Origin: Chloracidobacterium validum
GTDB taxonomy: Bacteria > Acidobacteriota > Blastocatellia > Chloracidobacteriales > Chloracidobacteriaceae
Reading direction: 5' to 3'
Assembly (NCBI RefSeq): GCF_018304825.1
Contig: NZ_CP072649.1
Span: 372,001 to 436,000, forward strand
DNA length: 64,000 bases
Shown here: positions 8,899 to 18,113 of the stretch, piece by piece
Layout of the letters: the number at the start of each line of letters is the position of its first letter
Position numbering within the stretch: the stretch's first letter is position 1
Notes under the pieces: model-generated
The model's database searches: none
Seen by the model: only the letters and a program-made list of their open reading frames with translations
What the model was told of the DNA's origin: nothing
Translations under genes and position numbers: made by a program

Positions 8899-10209
8899 AT
8901 GGATACACTTTTCCCACTGATTGTCCTGATCCAATCCAGCTTGCTGATCTTTGCCATCGTCTGGTTTTTCCGGCGGAATGATGAACTCCCCTTGATGATG
9001 GCCGGGTTGACGATGTTCTTCAGCTCATATCGGTATTTCGCCGTCACCAATGGCTGGGGTGAATGGGTTGAAACGGTCTATACGTTTGGCTTGCCCCCCA
9101 TCACCGACGAGGATGCGCTGGAAGTGCTGCCGCTCATCGCCTTCGGTGAATTCGTGCTCATGGCGACCTACTGCGCCCGGATGCGCCAACGGCTGCCGGT
9201 CATCAGGGCCGAGGGGTTGCGTCGTCTTCCGGCGCGCACGGTTTCTTCGCTGCTTGGGCTTGGCATCCTGTTTTTCTTCCTGAGTGAGTATGCGCGCAGC
9301 GCAGCGTTCGTGCTCACCAATAGCAGCTACGTCTATTTGTTTCCACTGACGCTGGTTGGCGTGGCGACGCTGCTGGTCGCGGCCTGGCGGTTTGGCGCGC
9401 TGGAAACCCCATTTCAAAAAGCAGTGTGTGTGGTGATCGTGGCGGCGGCTGCCTATAACAACTTTGGCGCGTTTCTCCGGTTTCAGTTTGTTGGCTTGGT
9501 GGTCGGCATCGCCGTGGCGCTTTCCGTCTTTTACGCTCCGCGCCGCCGCGCTGTTGCCTTGCTGTTGGGCGCAGTGGTGGCGGTCTTTGCGTTCAGCTTG
9601 GGAGGCGCAGTTCGGCAAGCTGATGATGTGAACAACAAGGCGGCAGCCTTCCAGCGGACGGATACCTCCTGGGAACGCCTCATCGCCGGCGAGGACGCCA
9701 ACATGCTGGACGGGTTTGTCATCGTCCGGTTTGTCTATCCTGAGTTGATGGACTTTACGCTGGGCGTCGAGCACTTTGAAATCTTGACGCGCCCAATACC
9801 CCGCGCGCTGTGGCCGGATAAGCCGGTTGGCGGCTACGTCAACAAGTTGGGTCTCCGGGACGAGTCGCAGGGCATGCTGGGTATTTCTCAGTCCATTTAC
9901 GGTTCGTTTTACGGCGAGGGTGGGGTCGTTGGGATTGCCGTGTTGGCCGTCATTTATGGAATGGCCTTTGCCGCCATCACGGAGTGGATGGCACGGCTGC
10001 ATCCGTTCGTTTACACCGTGCTGCGGGGGCTGTTCGTGGCCTGGATGATTCCGCTTCTGCGGGGTGGTGATTTGCCGGGAATCTATGCCTGGCTGGGGAT
10101 GTCGTCGCTGACCGTGCTTGTCTTTGCCTGGTCAAACCGGCGCTTGCTGAAGCAGTCCGGCCAGCCTTCGTCCTGGTCGCCGCCGAAACCACTTCCCGCG
10201 CGAGCTTGA
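8899..10209 (+). CDS. Wzy-like polysaccharide polymerase / O-antigen ligase-type membrane protein
   Basis: A 436-residue integral membrane protein with about ten or more hydrophobic segments and a large extracytoplasmic loop (about residues 240-330). Topology and context within glycosyltransferases suggest an oligosaccharide repeat-unit polymerase (Wzy/EpsG-like). The loop contains RPIPRALWPDKP, similar to the PRxxWPDKP stretch seen in oligosaccharide repeat unit polymerases, followed by a glycine-rich run GSFYGEGGVVG. The start at ATG 8899 is chosen because the protein then opens directly with a hydrophobic helix and a GGAAAGAAG stretch lies upstream; the reading frame is open back to 8788, inside the preceding gene. 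Family assignment is by topology and context. Confidence 0.75.
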   Translation: MDTLFPLIVLIQSSLLIFAIVWFFRRNDELPLMMAGLTMFFSSYRYFAVTNGWGEWVETVYTFGLPPITDEDALEVLPLIAFGEFVLMATYCARMRQRLPVIRAEGLRRLPARTVSSLLGLGILFFFLSEYARSAAFVLTNSSYVYLFPLTLVGVATLLVAAWRFGALETPFQKAVCVVIVAAAAYNNFGAFLRFQFVGLVVGIAVALSVFYAPRRRAVALLLGAVVAVFAFSLGGAVRQADDVNNKAAAFQRTDTSWERLIAGEDANMLDGFVIVRFVYPELMDFTLGVEHFEILTRPIPRALWPDKPVGGYVNKLGLRDESQGMLGISQSIYGSFYGEGGVVGIAVLAVIYGMAFAAITEWMARLHPFVYTVLRGLFVAWMIPLLRGGDLPGIYAWLGMSSLTVLVFAWSNRRLLKQSGQPSSWSPPKPLPARA

Positions 10210-10228
10210 AACGGTGTTGAGCTATGCC

Positions 10229-11164
10229 ATGGCAACCTGTTTGGTGACCGGAGGGAACGGATTCATTGGTTCGCACCTAGTTGACCAACTGGTTGCGCGC
10301 GCCCCGGTGATTGTCTTTGACCGCCGTGAGCGGCGCTATGACACCCCACCGGCCGGCGTGCGCGTGGTGCTCGGCAGCTTGTCCGACCGCGACTTGGTGC
10401 GGAATGTGCTCACCGAGTTTGGTGTCGAGACGGTCTATCACCTGGCCTGGAGTTCGATTCATGAAAGCGCGACGCGCCATCCGGTCGCCGACATCGAGTC
10501 AAACCTCGTCCCGACGGTCAACCTGCTCGAGGCCTGCCGTGAAAGTGGCGTTCGGCGGGTGGTCTATCTCTCATCTGGTGGAACGGTCTATGGCGTGCCG
10601 CAAACCAATGCCCTGACCGAAGCCCACCCGACCGAGCCGATCAATGCCTATGGAGTGACGAAGTTGACCGTCGAGAAGTACCTTGGCGCGTATCACCATC
10701 TCTACGGCCTCGAGTATGTCGTCTTTCGTCCTTCGGTTCCCTACGGTCCGCGTCAGAACCCGCTCGGTCGTCAGGGAGCCATTGCCGTTTTTCTTTACCG
10801 TGCCCTGCGTGGCGAACCAATCGTTCTGTTCGGTGATGGGCAAACCAGCCGGGATTTTTTCTTCATCACGGATATGGTCGAGCCGCTCACGCAGGCCGGA
10901 CTGAGCAACCTGGGAACCAACCAGGTCTTCAACTTGGGTGGCGGGCAGAGCTACAGCCTGAACGAGGTTGTCGCCATGATTGAGCAGGTCATCGGGCGCA
11001 CGGTGCCGGTACGGCATGAGCCGGCGCGGCGGATTGATGTGCCGCGGGTTTGTCTTGACTCGACGGCCGCCGCGCGGGTCTTCGGCTGGCAGCCGACGAC
11101 TTCATTGCGTGAGGGGCTTGAGCGGACTGTTGCCTGGATGCGGACGGCACGGCTACTGTCCTGA
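10229..11164 (+). CDS. NAD-dependent sugar epimerase/dehydratase (GalE-like extended SDR)
   Basis: Extended short-chain dehydrogenase that probably epimerises or otherwise modifies an NDP-sugar for the surrounding polysaccharide pathway. The Rossmann motif TGGNGFIGSH is at residues 7-16, the active-site serine region is YLSSGGTVYG, and the YxxxK pair is in AYGVTK near residue 142. C-terminal RPSVPYGPRQ and the RDFFFITDMVE block match UDP-glucose 4-epimerase-type enzymes. ATG 10229 places the Rossmann motif at the expected distance; upstream GTG 10214 or TTG 10217 are in frame. Substrate specificity is not readable. Confidence 0.88.
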   Translation: MATCLVTGGNGFIGSHLVDQLVARAPVIVFDRRERRYDTPPAGVRVVLGSLSDRDLVRNVLTEFGVETVYHLAWSSIHESATRHPVADIESNLVPTVNLLEACRESGVRRVVYLSSGGTVYGVPQTNALTEAHPTEPINAYGVTKLTVEKYLGAYHHLYGLEYVVFRPSVPYGPRQNPLGRQGAIAVFLYRALRGEPIVLFGDGQTSRDFFFITDMVEPLTQAGLSNLGTNQVFNLGGGQSYSLNEVVAMIEQVIGRTVPVRHEPARRIDVPRVCLDSTAAARVFGWQPTTSLREGLERTVAWMRTARLLS

Positions 11165-11181
11165 AAATTTGGAACTCTCCA

Positions 11182-12345
11182 ATGCGGGTATTGTTTGTTG
11201 TCCCTTATTTGGGCGCGAAATATGGTGGCATCGCCAAAGTCGTGCAGGAACTTTCCCAGGCGGCCGGAGGGGCCGGCGCAGCCGTGGACATCATCACCAC
11301 CGATGCCGATGGTGAGCAGCGTCGCCAAGTTGCGCACTGCACCTGGAACGAGGCGGACCGCTATCGGGTCATGTACTTCCCATGCTGGCATCGGAAAGAT
11401 TTCATTCTCAGCCGGTCGCTGGTACGGTGGTTCGCGCAGCATGGCGCGACTTATGACGTGATTCATACCCATTCGATCTTCGCGCCGCTCATTGCGGCCG
11501 TACAGTGGCATTGTCGTCGGCAAGGGCTGCCGTATGTCACGACGCCGCACGGCATGCTGGAACCCTGGGCCCTGGCCTACAAGGCTTGGAAGAAGCGGGC
11601 CTACTATAAGCTGATCGAGCAGCCGGCCTTGCGTGGCGCGCGGTTGATTCAGGCGACCGCCTCACAAGAGGCCAAGCACATTGCATCCCTTGACCTTGAC
11701 ACGCCGGTTGAACTCATTCCCAATGGCTTGCGCCGACAAGAATTTGAGTCGTTGCCAGCCTCCGATGTCTTTTACGCGGCCTATCCGGCGCTGCGTCACA
11801 AGCGCCTCATCCTGTTCTTCGGACGCATTGACCCGAAAAAGGGACTTGACTTACTCGCGCCGGCCTTTGCCCGGATTCACGAGAAACATCCAACGGCGCA
11901 CCTGCTGGTCGTCGGACAGGACAACGTCGGGTTTCTGCCGCGGGCGAAGCAGTTTTTCGTTGACGCCAAGTGCATGAACGCCGTGACCTTTGCCGACTGG
12001 ATGAGCGGAGCGCTGCTTTATGCCATGCTGCGCTCGGTTGAACTCCATATCGCGCCTTCCTATTCGGAGGGCTTCAGTATGGGGATTTTGATGTGCATTG
12101 CTGCCGGCGCACCGACCATCATGACGACCGGCTGCAACTTCCCCGAGGCTGGCGTCGCCGGTGGAGCGCGCATCGTGGACAGCACGGTGGATGCCCTGGC
12201 CGAGGCACTGGATGACCTGTTGTCCAACCCGGCCGCAGCACGGGCCATGGGAGAACGGGGCCGGGCGTTTGTCTTGGCCAACTACACTTGGGATCGCATC
12301 GCGCAACAATTGCTTGCAACCTATGAGCGCATCCTCACCACATGA
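11182..12345 (+). CDS. GT4-family glycosyltransferase
   Basis: Second GT4 enzyme of the polysaccharide cluster, 387 residues. The N-terminal acceptor domain opens with a strand and the glycine-rich loop YLGAKYGGIAKVVQEL; the C-terminal domain has FFGRIDPKKGLDLLAPAF near residue 215 and SYSEGFSMGILMCIAAG near 294 in place of the canonical EX7E block (the second Glu is not obvious here: SMGILMCIA). DVIHTHSIFAPL near residue 95 is typical of this family. Its stop overlaps the following acetyltransferase start (ATGA). Likely cytoplasmic face of the inner membrane. Confidence 0.88.
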   Translation: MRVLFVVPYLGAKYGGIAKVVQELSQAAGGAGAAVDIITTDADGEQRRQVAHCTWNEADRYRVMYFPCWHRKDFILSRSLVRWFAQHGATYDVIHTHSIFAPLIAAVQWHCRRQGLPYVTTPHGMLEPWALAYKAWKKRAYYKLIEQPALRGARLIQATASQEAKHIASLDLDTPVELIPNGLRRQEFESLPASDVFYAAYPALRHKRLILFFGRIDPKKGLDLLAPAFARIHEKHPTAHLLVVGQDNVGFLPRAKQFFVDAKCMNAVTFADWMSGALLYAMLRSVELHIAPSYSEGFSMGILMCIAAGAPTIMTTGCNFPEAGVAGGARIVDSTVDALAEALDDLLSNPAAARAMGERGRAFVLANYTWDRIAQQLLATYERILTT

Positions 12346-12914
12346 CAACTGTTGACTTATCCCGTTTCAACAATGCGTGGTATCGTCCAGGCCCGCCACT
12401 CAAGCGCGCCCTGTGGCTACTCATCAACGCCTGGATTTTCAAGTCTGACCTACCGTACCCATCGGCGCTCAAGGCCAGGTTGCTGCGCCTGTTTGGCGCG
12501 CGCATTGGCCGGGGTGTCGTGATCAAGCCGAATGTCAACATCAAATATCCCTGGTTGCTTGCCATCGGCGACTTTAGTTGGATCGGTGAAGGCGCGTGGA
12601 TTGACAACCTCGCAGACGTTGCCATCGGCGCACACGCTTGCATTTCACAAGGCGCATACTTGCTGACGGGTAATCATGACTATACGGCCCAGCACTTCGA
12701 CCTGATGATCGCGCCCATCACGATCGGCGATGGCGCATGGGTTGGCGCCAAGAGCATCGTGCTTCCGGGAACGCGCCTGGAAAGCCATGTCGTCGTGGCG
12801 GCCGGGAGTGTCATCGGCGGCAGCACCGAGCCATACGGCATCTACCGTGGCGCTCCAGCACAGTGGGTTCGCCAGCGGGTGATCCGCTCGGTTGCCATGG
12901 CGAATGTTTCCTGA
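12342..12914 (+). CDS. WcaF-like hexapeptide-repeat acetyltransferase
   Basis: Left-handed beta-helix O-acetyltransferase, probably decorating the sugar repeat unit. The 190-residue protein carries imperfect hexapeptide repeats from about residue 55 (for example IGRGVVIKPNVNI, then IGDFSWIGEGAWI), with the family loop LLTGNHDYTAQHFDLMIAPI near 107-126, typical of colanic-acid WcaF relatives. Coupled to the GT4 gene before it by a four-base overlap and to the GT4 gene after it by a TGATG junction. Confidence 0.88.
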   Translation: MTTVDLSRFNNAWYRPGPPLKRALWLLINAWIFKSDLPYPSALKARLLRLFGARIGRGVVIKPNVNIKYPWLLAIGDFSWIGEGAWIDNLADVAIGAHACISQGAYLLTGNHDYTAQHFDLMIAPITIGDGAWVGAKSIVLPGTRLESHVVVAAGSVIGGSTEPYGIYRGAPAQWVRQRVIRSVAMANVS

Positions 12915-14200
12915 TGGTCATGCCGAACCACGACCCGAATGCCGCCAACCCATCCGCTGCCAAGCGACCGCGAATCCTCATCCTGACCCATTACTTTCAC
13001 CCGGAGACGGCGGCGGTCGCGCAGTTCACGACAGAAATCGCCCAGGACTTTGCCGCTCGCGGAAGTGATGTCGCTGTCGTGACGAGTCGCGCCCCCTACC
13101 AGCGGGATGCCCTGCCACTGCCGGCCGATGATCGGCTTGGTGCCATCCGCATCCGTCGTGCCTTTGGAACCCGCTTTGACAAGCGTCGCCTCTGGGGACG
13201 GGCGCTCAACCTGGCAACCTTCCTCAGCGGCGCGACACTGGAGACAACGCTCGGCTTTTGTGGCTACGATGTCCTGATGGTTTGCAATGCGCCGTTGCTT
13301 GGCATCGTCGGTTGGTTGGGTTGGCTCATCCGGCGACGGCCGTACGTCTGCGTCGTGGAAGACATTTACCCCGACCTTGCCGTGAAATTCGGCATTCTCG
13401 GCGAGCGGTCAGTCATCCGGCGGCTCTGGGATGCCGTCAACGCGCTGGTCTATAGCCGAGCCGTAACCGTGATTACCCTCGGAGGTCGCATGCGCGCTAC
13501 GCTTGAAACCAATCATGCACGTCACCGGCGCGCACCTCTGAACCTGCGCGTCATCCCAAGCTGGGCCGACGGCGACACCATCCGCCCGCTGCCGAAGCCT
13601 GAAAACCCTTTTGCGCGGGAACACGGAACGCATGATCGGTTGACAGTTCTCTATTCCGGCAACATGGGTTTAGCCCACGATCTGGAAACACTCATCCAGG
13701 CAGCCGAAGCGTTGCGGGATGACCCCCGCTTTTTCTTTCTGTTCATCGGGGATGGTGGCAAGCGTCCGCGACTGGCGGCCATGGTCGGTGAAAAGCGATT
13801 GGAAAACGTCAAGTTCCTACCATACCAACCGTTGGAACAGTTGCCCTGGTCACTGACCTGCGGTGATGTCTCGGTTGTGACGATGGAAGCTGTAGCGGAG
13901 GGGTTGATCATTCCCAGCAAAATCTACGGTTCGCTGGCTGCCGGACAGGCCATTCTGGGGCTTGTCGGCGAGCAGACTGAGGTTGCCGACATCATTCACG
14001 CCCATGCCTGTGGGGTTCAAGTCACGCCGGGTGATACGACAGCACTGGTTGCCGTCCTCCGGCGGCTAGCCGATGAACCGGATTGGCTGTCCGCCATGCA
14101 ACGTCGGGCGCGGCAGTGTTTCGAGGAGCACTTTCGGCGCGAATCGGCCCTGGCCGCCTATTGGGACGTTGTCTCGGCAGCCGCGGCCCGGCGAAGTTGA
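12914..14200 (+). CDS. GT4-family glycosyltransferase, WbuB-like
   Basis: Third GT4 enzyme of the cluster, 428 residues. The N-terminus has ILILTHYFHPETAAVAQFT, matching the opening of WbuB/WcaI-type transferases; VLYSGNMGLAHDLETLIQA near residue 240 and the late block IIPSKIYGSLAAGQAIL near 334 are also typical. The start is ATG 12914, which overlaps the previous stop (TGATG); ATG 12920 is possible. The same frame is open upstream to 12737 but that part lies over the acetyltransferase gene. Last gene of the 14 kb plus-strand run. Confidence 0.9.
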   Translation: MVMPNHDPNAANPSAAKRPRILILTHYFHPETAAVAQFTTEIAQDFAARGSDVAVVTSRAPYQRDALPLPADDRLGAIRIRRAFGTRFDKRRLWGRALNLATFLSGATLETTLGFCGYDVLMVCNAPLLGIVGWLGWLIRRRPYVCVVEDIYPDLAVKFGILGERSVIRRLWDAVNALVYSRAVTVITLGGRMRATLETNHARHRRAPLNLRVIPSWADGDTIRPLPKPENPFAREHGTHDRLTVLYSGNMGLAHDLETLIQAAEALRDDPRFFFLFIGDGGKRPRLAAMVGEKRLENVKFLPYQPLEQLPWSLTCGDVSVVTMEAVAEGLIIPSKIYGSLAAGQAILGLVGEQTEVADIIHAHACGVQVTPGDTTALVAVLRRLADEPDWLSAMQRRARQCFEEHFRRESALAAYWDVVSAAAARRS

Positions 14201-14215
14201 CGGATGAACCTCAAG

Positions 14216-14243
14216 CAAAAAAGCGGCGACGCCGAAGCGCCGC
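14216..14243 (-). terminator. intrinsic terminator for the TonB-dependent receptor gene
   Basis: On the minus strand a GC-only stem (GCGGCG pairing with CGCCGC, plus positions 14223-14228 and 14238-14243) is followed directly by a run of six T (plus-strand A at 14217-14222). It lies about 30 bases after the receptor stop codon, so it ends that transcript. It sits between two convergent genes and may also slow the plus-strand run, though it lacks a T run in that direction. Confidence 0.75.
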
Positions 14244-14273
14244 CGCCATGTAAGGGGTGTGAGCGAGGCAGGA

Positions 14274-17200
14274 TTAGAACTGGTACCGCACGCCCACCTG
14301 GAACTGGAACACCGAATTGCCCAGTGTGTTGTTGAGCAGGAGCTGACCAAGTCGCGCACTGTTCGGGTTTCGGTCCCGAAGCGAGAGGAAGTTGGGGTTG
14401 ACTGGCACGTTGGCCTGGGGAATGCCGCAGTTGCGTTGCGCGGCAATCAGGGCATTGCCCGTCAACCCGGCAAAGTTGCAGAGGCTCGTTACGGCCGCGC
14501 CGCTGTACTGCAAGCTCATCGTGTTGAAAAGATTGAAGAACTCGCCGGAAATGGTGACATCCTGCGATTCGGTAATCTTGAACCGCTTCTGGATGCGCAA
14601 GTCAACGTTGTAAATCGGGCGGTTGCGGAAGGCGTTCCGCGGGAATGGATCGCCGGGCGCGCGGAATGGCCGGTCAAGCTGACCACCAGCGCCGGCGCCA
14701 AGCGTGCCATCGCGGTTGACGTCGGCCGAACCGCCACCGATGTTCCCAACGATGGCATCAATCGGGAACGCCGACTGGAGACGAACCACACTCGACACTT
14801 CAAACCCGTAGGGCAGGAAGATGACCGGGTTGACCACGAAGAGGTGCCGCCGGTCAATGTTTGAAAAGCCCCGCTCCGCGCGCAGGTCAAACGAGTTGGA
14901 CGGGAACGAACCACCGGCTTCGCGTTCATTGTCGTCGTCTGACCGGTTGTCAGACAGCGTGTAGAAGGCCGAAAACTGTCCCCACCGCCGCTCAAACTTT
15001 GCCCGCAGCACCATCGCACGATAGAGCGACCGGGCCGTGGACTCACGCACCGTAAGCTGCCCAACGCCTAGATTGGGGCGGGTTGCAAATGGCGCGACCG
15101 TGGGATTGAAGATCGGGCGCAGTGAAATGTCACCAGGAATGTTGTCTGGGTTGATACGCGGCGCCGGCAAGTTAAGCTGGCGGTTTCGTTGCAGATACAC
15201 CGTGTTGATGAGCGAGAAGTCCACGCCCAGGGTTAGCCCACGCGCCACCTGGTACTCGTAGCCAAAGTTGGCCTGGAGGGAGCGTGGGTTGCGGAAATCA
15301 CCATCAATAAACAGTGGCGTTGCTGCCGCTGACAGTGAAAATGGCGTCGCGCCGGTCGGCAGGAACTGGTTCAGCACGTTGGCGATCTGGGTGAGCTGGG
15401 CCGGCGTCACGGTTGGCAGCGCCCCAAGCTGGAAGTTGTTGAGGTTGATGCCGGCCAACAGGAACTGACGGAAAACCGTGTTGGGCGCTGCACCCGTGCC
15501 CATGATCGCCCGGTATCCGGCCGTCGCCGGTGAAGCATCAAATGCCGCCTGGTTGAAGCCCGCCGGCAGCGCAAACGGAATCTGCGCGGACAAGTTGCCC
15601 GGAGGCGTGCGGAAGTTGTTCGTCGCGTCGGCGAAGAGCAGGAGCGGCGTCGTCGCGTAGTAGATACCGCCATTGGCGCGGAACACTGACTTGCCGTTGT
15701 TGAACGGGTCCCACGCCACCCCAACCCGGGGCGCATACTGGTTTGTCACGTCGGGAATGCGCGTCGGGTCACGGCGCACACCCGGCGCGTCAATTGGGTA
15801 CTGGACGCTGTTGACGATGTTGACCAGCGCCGTGTTGTTGGCTTCCGGCGTCGGGTTGTATTGCCCTTCCCAGCGCAAGCCGTAGTTCAACGTGAAGTTC
15901 GGGCGAATGCGCCACGAATCCTGACCAAAGAAAGCCAACTGGTGAACGGTGTACTCCGTGAACCGGTTCCCAATCTGCACCGTGTAGTTAGCCGGAACGT
16001 CGAACCGTCCGCGTTGCGCCGTAGGCGGCGCGTTTGAAGGAACAACCGGAACTTGGACGCCGTTGATGACGGCCAGCGTCGTGTTGGCGCCGATCAACGA
16101 GTATGAGCCAAACTGGTTGAAACCAAACAACTGGTTGGCGAAGACCCGGCTGTATTCAAAGCCAAACTTCATCGTGTGGTTGCCGGCAATCACCGTCAGG
16201 TTATTGACGAACTGCGTCCGGGTATCGAACTGCGTGGTCGGCAGAAAGGCTACTGCACCAACGTTGCCGATGAAGCTGTTGAACGTCGGGCGGTCGGAGT
16301 TTGAGCCACGTGGGCGGTCTTCGCGCGCGAACTGGAAGCGAAACTCATTGAAGAGGCTGGAGGTCAGCGTCGTGTTGAGCGAGACCACGCCGATGTTGTT
16401 TCGGTTGCGCTCCGCGCCGTTGTTGGCAAGGGAGCTGTTCGTGGTCGGGAAAATCTGCGGGCCATTGGAGTTGGCATTGAGCGCGCGGTTGAAGCTGAAG
16501 TTGTAGCGCACGGTCAACAAGTTCTTGCTGTTGATTTGCCAGTCAAGCCGCAGGAGGGGAGCCCAGGCGTCGTTGGTTTGGTTGAAGTTCCCCTGTTCAT
16601 TGGAATAAAAGTTGAACACAGCCTGTTGCGAGGGGGTCAACGATCCGGGGTTGACCAGCGCCAAGTTCGGGAACACGGTGCTCCGGGTTTGGCGCAGCCG
16701 CTGCTGCTCATAAGCAAAGAAGAAGAAAAGCTTGTTCTTGAAAATCGGTCCGCCGACTGAGCCGCCAAACTGCTGCTGCGTGGGCGCGGCGTTGATCCGT
16801 CCCGTGATGCCTTGCTGGGCAAACTGGGCTTCTTGCGCGCGGAAGAAATCGTTGGTGCGAGCGGCTTCCTGCGGGCGAATGAGGTAAAACGCCGTGCCGT
16901 GGAATTCGTTCGTCCCACTCTTGGTCACGGCGTTGACCGTGCCGCCCGTGGAACGCCCGAACTCAGCCGAATAACCTGCCGACACGACCTGGAACTCACG
17001 AATGGATTCCTGCGGAATCGTAAACGCGGAGTTTGAGCGTTCACCGCCACGGATACCGCCAAAGAACGGTTGGTTGTAGTCCATCCCGTCCACGTTCACG
17101 TTCGCGCCGTAGATACCACGCTGGCCAGACAGTGAAATCTGCTGGCGGCGCGGTTCAACTTGGGCGTTTGGAGACAGCGTAACGAAGTCCTGAAAGCGCC

Positions 17201-17672
17201 GCCCGTTGATCGGAAGGTTCTGGATGGCCGTCGAGTTTTGAATGGCGTCCGCTTCGCTGCGGGTCGTCTGAATACTGACCCCGCTCGCCGTCACCTCAAT
17301 CACTTCCCCAGTGACGGCCCCAACGCCAAGATTCAAGTTCAGGTTGAACGTCCGGCCAACAATGACGGTGATGTTTTCCACCGTGGTTGCCGTGAAGTTT
17401 GACGCTTCGGCTGTGACGTTGTAATTCCCCACCGGCAACTGGACAAGCACATACTCGCCATTCGCTCTCGATGTAGTGGTCTGCTTGAAACCCGTTTGAA
17501 CGTTCTCCGCCGTCACGGTTGCATTGGCGATTGAGGCGCCGGTTTGGTCAAGCACCACCCCGGCAATTTGTCCGGTCGTCGCTTGCGCTTGCGCCCAGGC
17601 TTGCCCTGGTATCCCCAAACAAATCGCCACCGTAAGCAGCCAGAGCCACTTCAGTCGCAAAACATCTCGCAT
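14274..17672 (-). CDS. TonB-dependent receptor, Oar/CarboxypepD_reg type
   Basis: A 1132-residue outer-membrane beta-barrel. A signal peptide covers residues 1-28 (cleavage near AWAQA). Residues about 33-115 form a carboxypeptidase regulatory-like domain (IAGVVLDQTGASIANATV), followed by a plug-like region with NLPINGRRFQDFVTLSP and GRSTGGTVNAVTKSGTNEFHG. The rest is barrel, ending in VGVRYQF with the terminal Phe expected for BAM-dependent assembly. AAGGGAGAA lies seven bases before the ATG. This architecture is abundant in Acidobacteriota and is thought to import large or sugar-derived ligands; the ligand here is unknown. It is a single-gene unit with no TonB or ExbB beside it. Confidence 0.92.
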   Translation of the reverse strand: MRDVLRLKWLWLLTVAICLGIPGQAWAQAQATTGQIAGVVLDQTGASIANATVTAENVQTGFKQTTTSRANGEYVLVQLPVGNYNVTAEASNFTATTVENITVIVGRTFNLNLNLGVGAVTGEVIEVTASGVSIQTTRSEADAIQNSTAIQNLPINGRRFQDFVTLSPNAQVEPRRQQISLSGQRGIYGANVNVDGMDYNQPFFGGIRGGERSNSAFTIPQESIREFQVVSAGYSAEFGRSTGGTVNAVTKSGTNEFHGTAFYLIRPQEAARTNDFFRAQEAQFAQQGITGRINAAPTQQQFGGSVGGPIFKNKLFFFFAYEQQRLRQTRSTVFPNLALVNPGSLTPSQQAVFNFYSNEQGNFNQTNDAWAPLLRLDWQINSKNLLTVRYNFSFNRALNANSNGPQIFPTTNSSLANNGAERNRNNIGVVSLNTTLTSSLFNEFRFQFAREDRPRGSNSDRPTFNSFIGNVGAVAFLPTTQFDTRTQFVNNLTVIAGNHTMKFGFEYSRVFANQLFGFNQFGSYSLIGANTTLAVINGVQVPVVPSNAPPTAQRGRFDVPANYTVQIGNRFTEYTVHQLAFFGQDSWRIRPNFTLNYGLRWEGQYNPTPEANNTALVNIVNSVQYPIDAPGVRRDPTRIPDVTNQYAPRVGVAWDPFNNGKSVFRANGGIYYATTPLLLFADATNNFRTPPGNLSAQIPFALPAGFNQAAFDASPATAGYRAIMGTGAAPNTVFRQFLLAGINLNNFQLGALPTVTPAQLTQIANVLNQFLPTGATPFSLSAAATPLFIDGDFRNPRSLQANFGYEYQVARGLTLGVDFSLINTVYLQRNRQLNLPAPRINPDNIPGDISLRPIFNPTVAPFATRPNLGVGQLTVRESTARSLYRAMVLRAKFERRWGQFSAFYTLSDNRSDDDNEREAGGSFPSNSFDLRAERGFSNIDRRHLFVVNPVIFLPYGFEVSSVVRLQSAFPIDAIVGNIGGGSADVNRDGTLGAGAGGQLDRPFRAPGDPFPRNAFRNRPIYNVDLRIQKRFKITESQDVTISGEFFNLFNTMSLQYSGAAVTSLCNFAGLTGNALIAAQRNCGIPQANVPVNPNFLSLRDRNPNSARLGQLLLNNTLGNSVFQFQVGVRYQF

Positions 17673-18113
17673 GATGATTCTCCCTTAAATACAGAGGACG
17701 GAACGGAACTCCAGACGGAGAGAACGCACCTTGGCAAGACGCCAGCCTAGTTCAGACCACCGTTGCCCGAAACGCCTTCCGCCACGGAACCTCTTCAAAA
17801 GTTCGTTTGGCGTCGTAAGCCACACGTAACGTCATTATTCGCAGCCATGTGAACACAATGTGAACAAGCAGGAAAGTGTTTTCCGCTGGTTGCCGGGCAT
17901 AAAATGGTAGGCGTGGGTCTTACGCCGGTTATTTGACCAAAACTTGGGCGCAAGCAAGCTACCCTTGACAAGCTGTCCGCCATCACCGGTCGGCACAAGC
18001 GGCTACCTTGGTGCTCGGAAACGCGGAACACACCCGCAAGACAGGCCAAGGTTGTCCACAGGTCTGCCTGTGCCACGTTTTTGTGTCGCCTTCAGGATTT
18101 TTTAGACATGCTC
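17673..18113. other. intergenic region upstream of TonB-dependent receptor
   Basis: A 441-base gap between the phzF stop and the receptor start, both on the minus strand. It must hold the receptor promoter and the end of the long respiratory transcript. An open frame at 17795-18076 on the minus strand (93 codons, cysteine-rich, low complexity) has no ribosome site and no family resemblance, so I treat it as non-coding. I see no clear sigma-70 boxes or strong hairpin. Confidence 0.5.

Noticed and set aside
9025-10002. 325-codon open frame on the minus strand opposite the Wzy-like gene
   Set aside because: Antisense, hydrophilic, no ribosome site; the plus-strand membrane protein is better supported by context.
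17795-18076. 93-codon open frame in the gap before the TonB-dependent receptor
   Set aside because: No ribosome site, odd composition with many Cys, and no similarity that I recognise.
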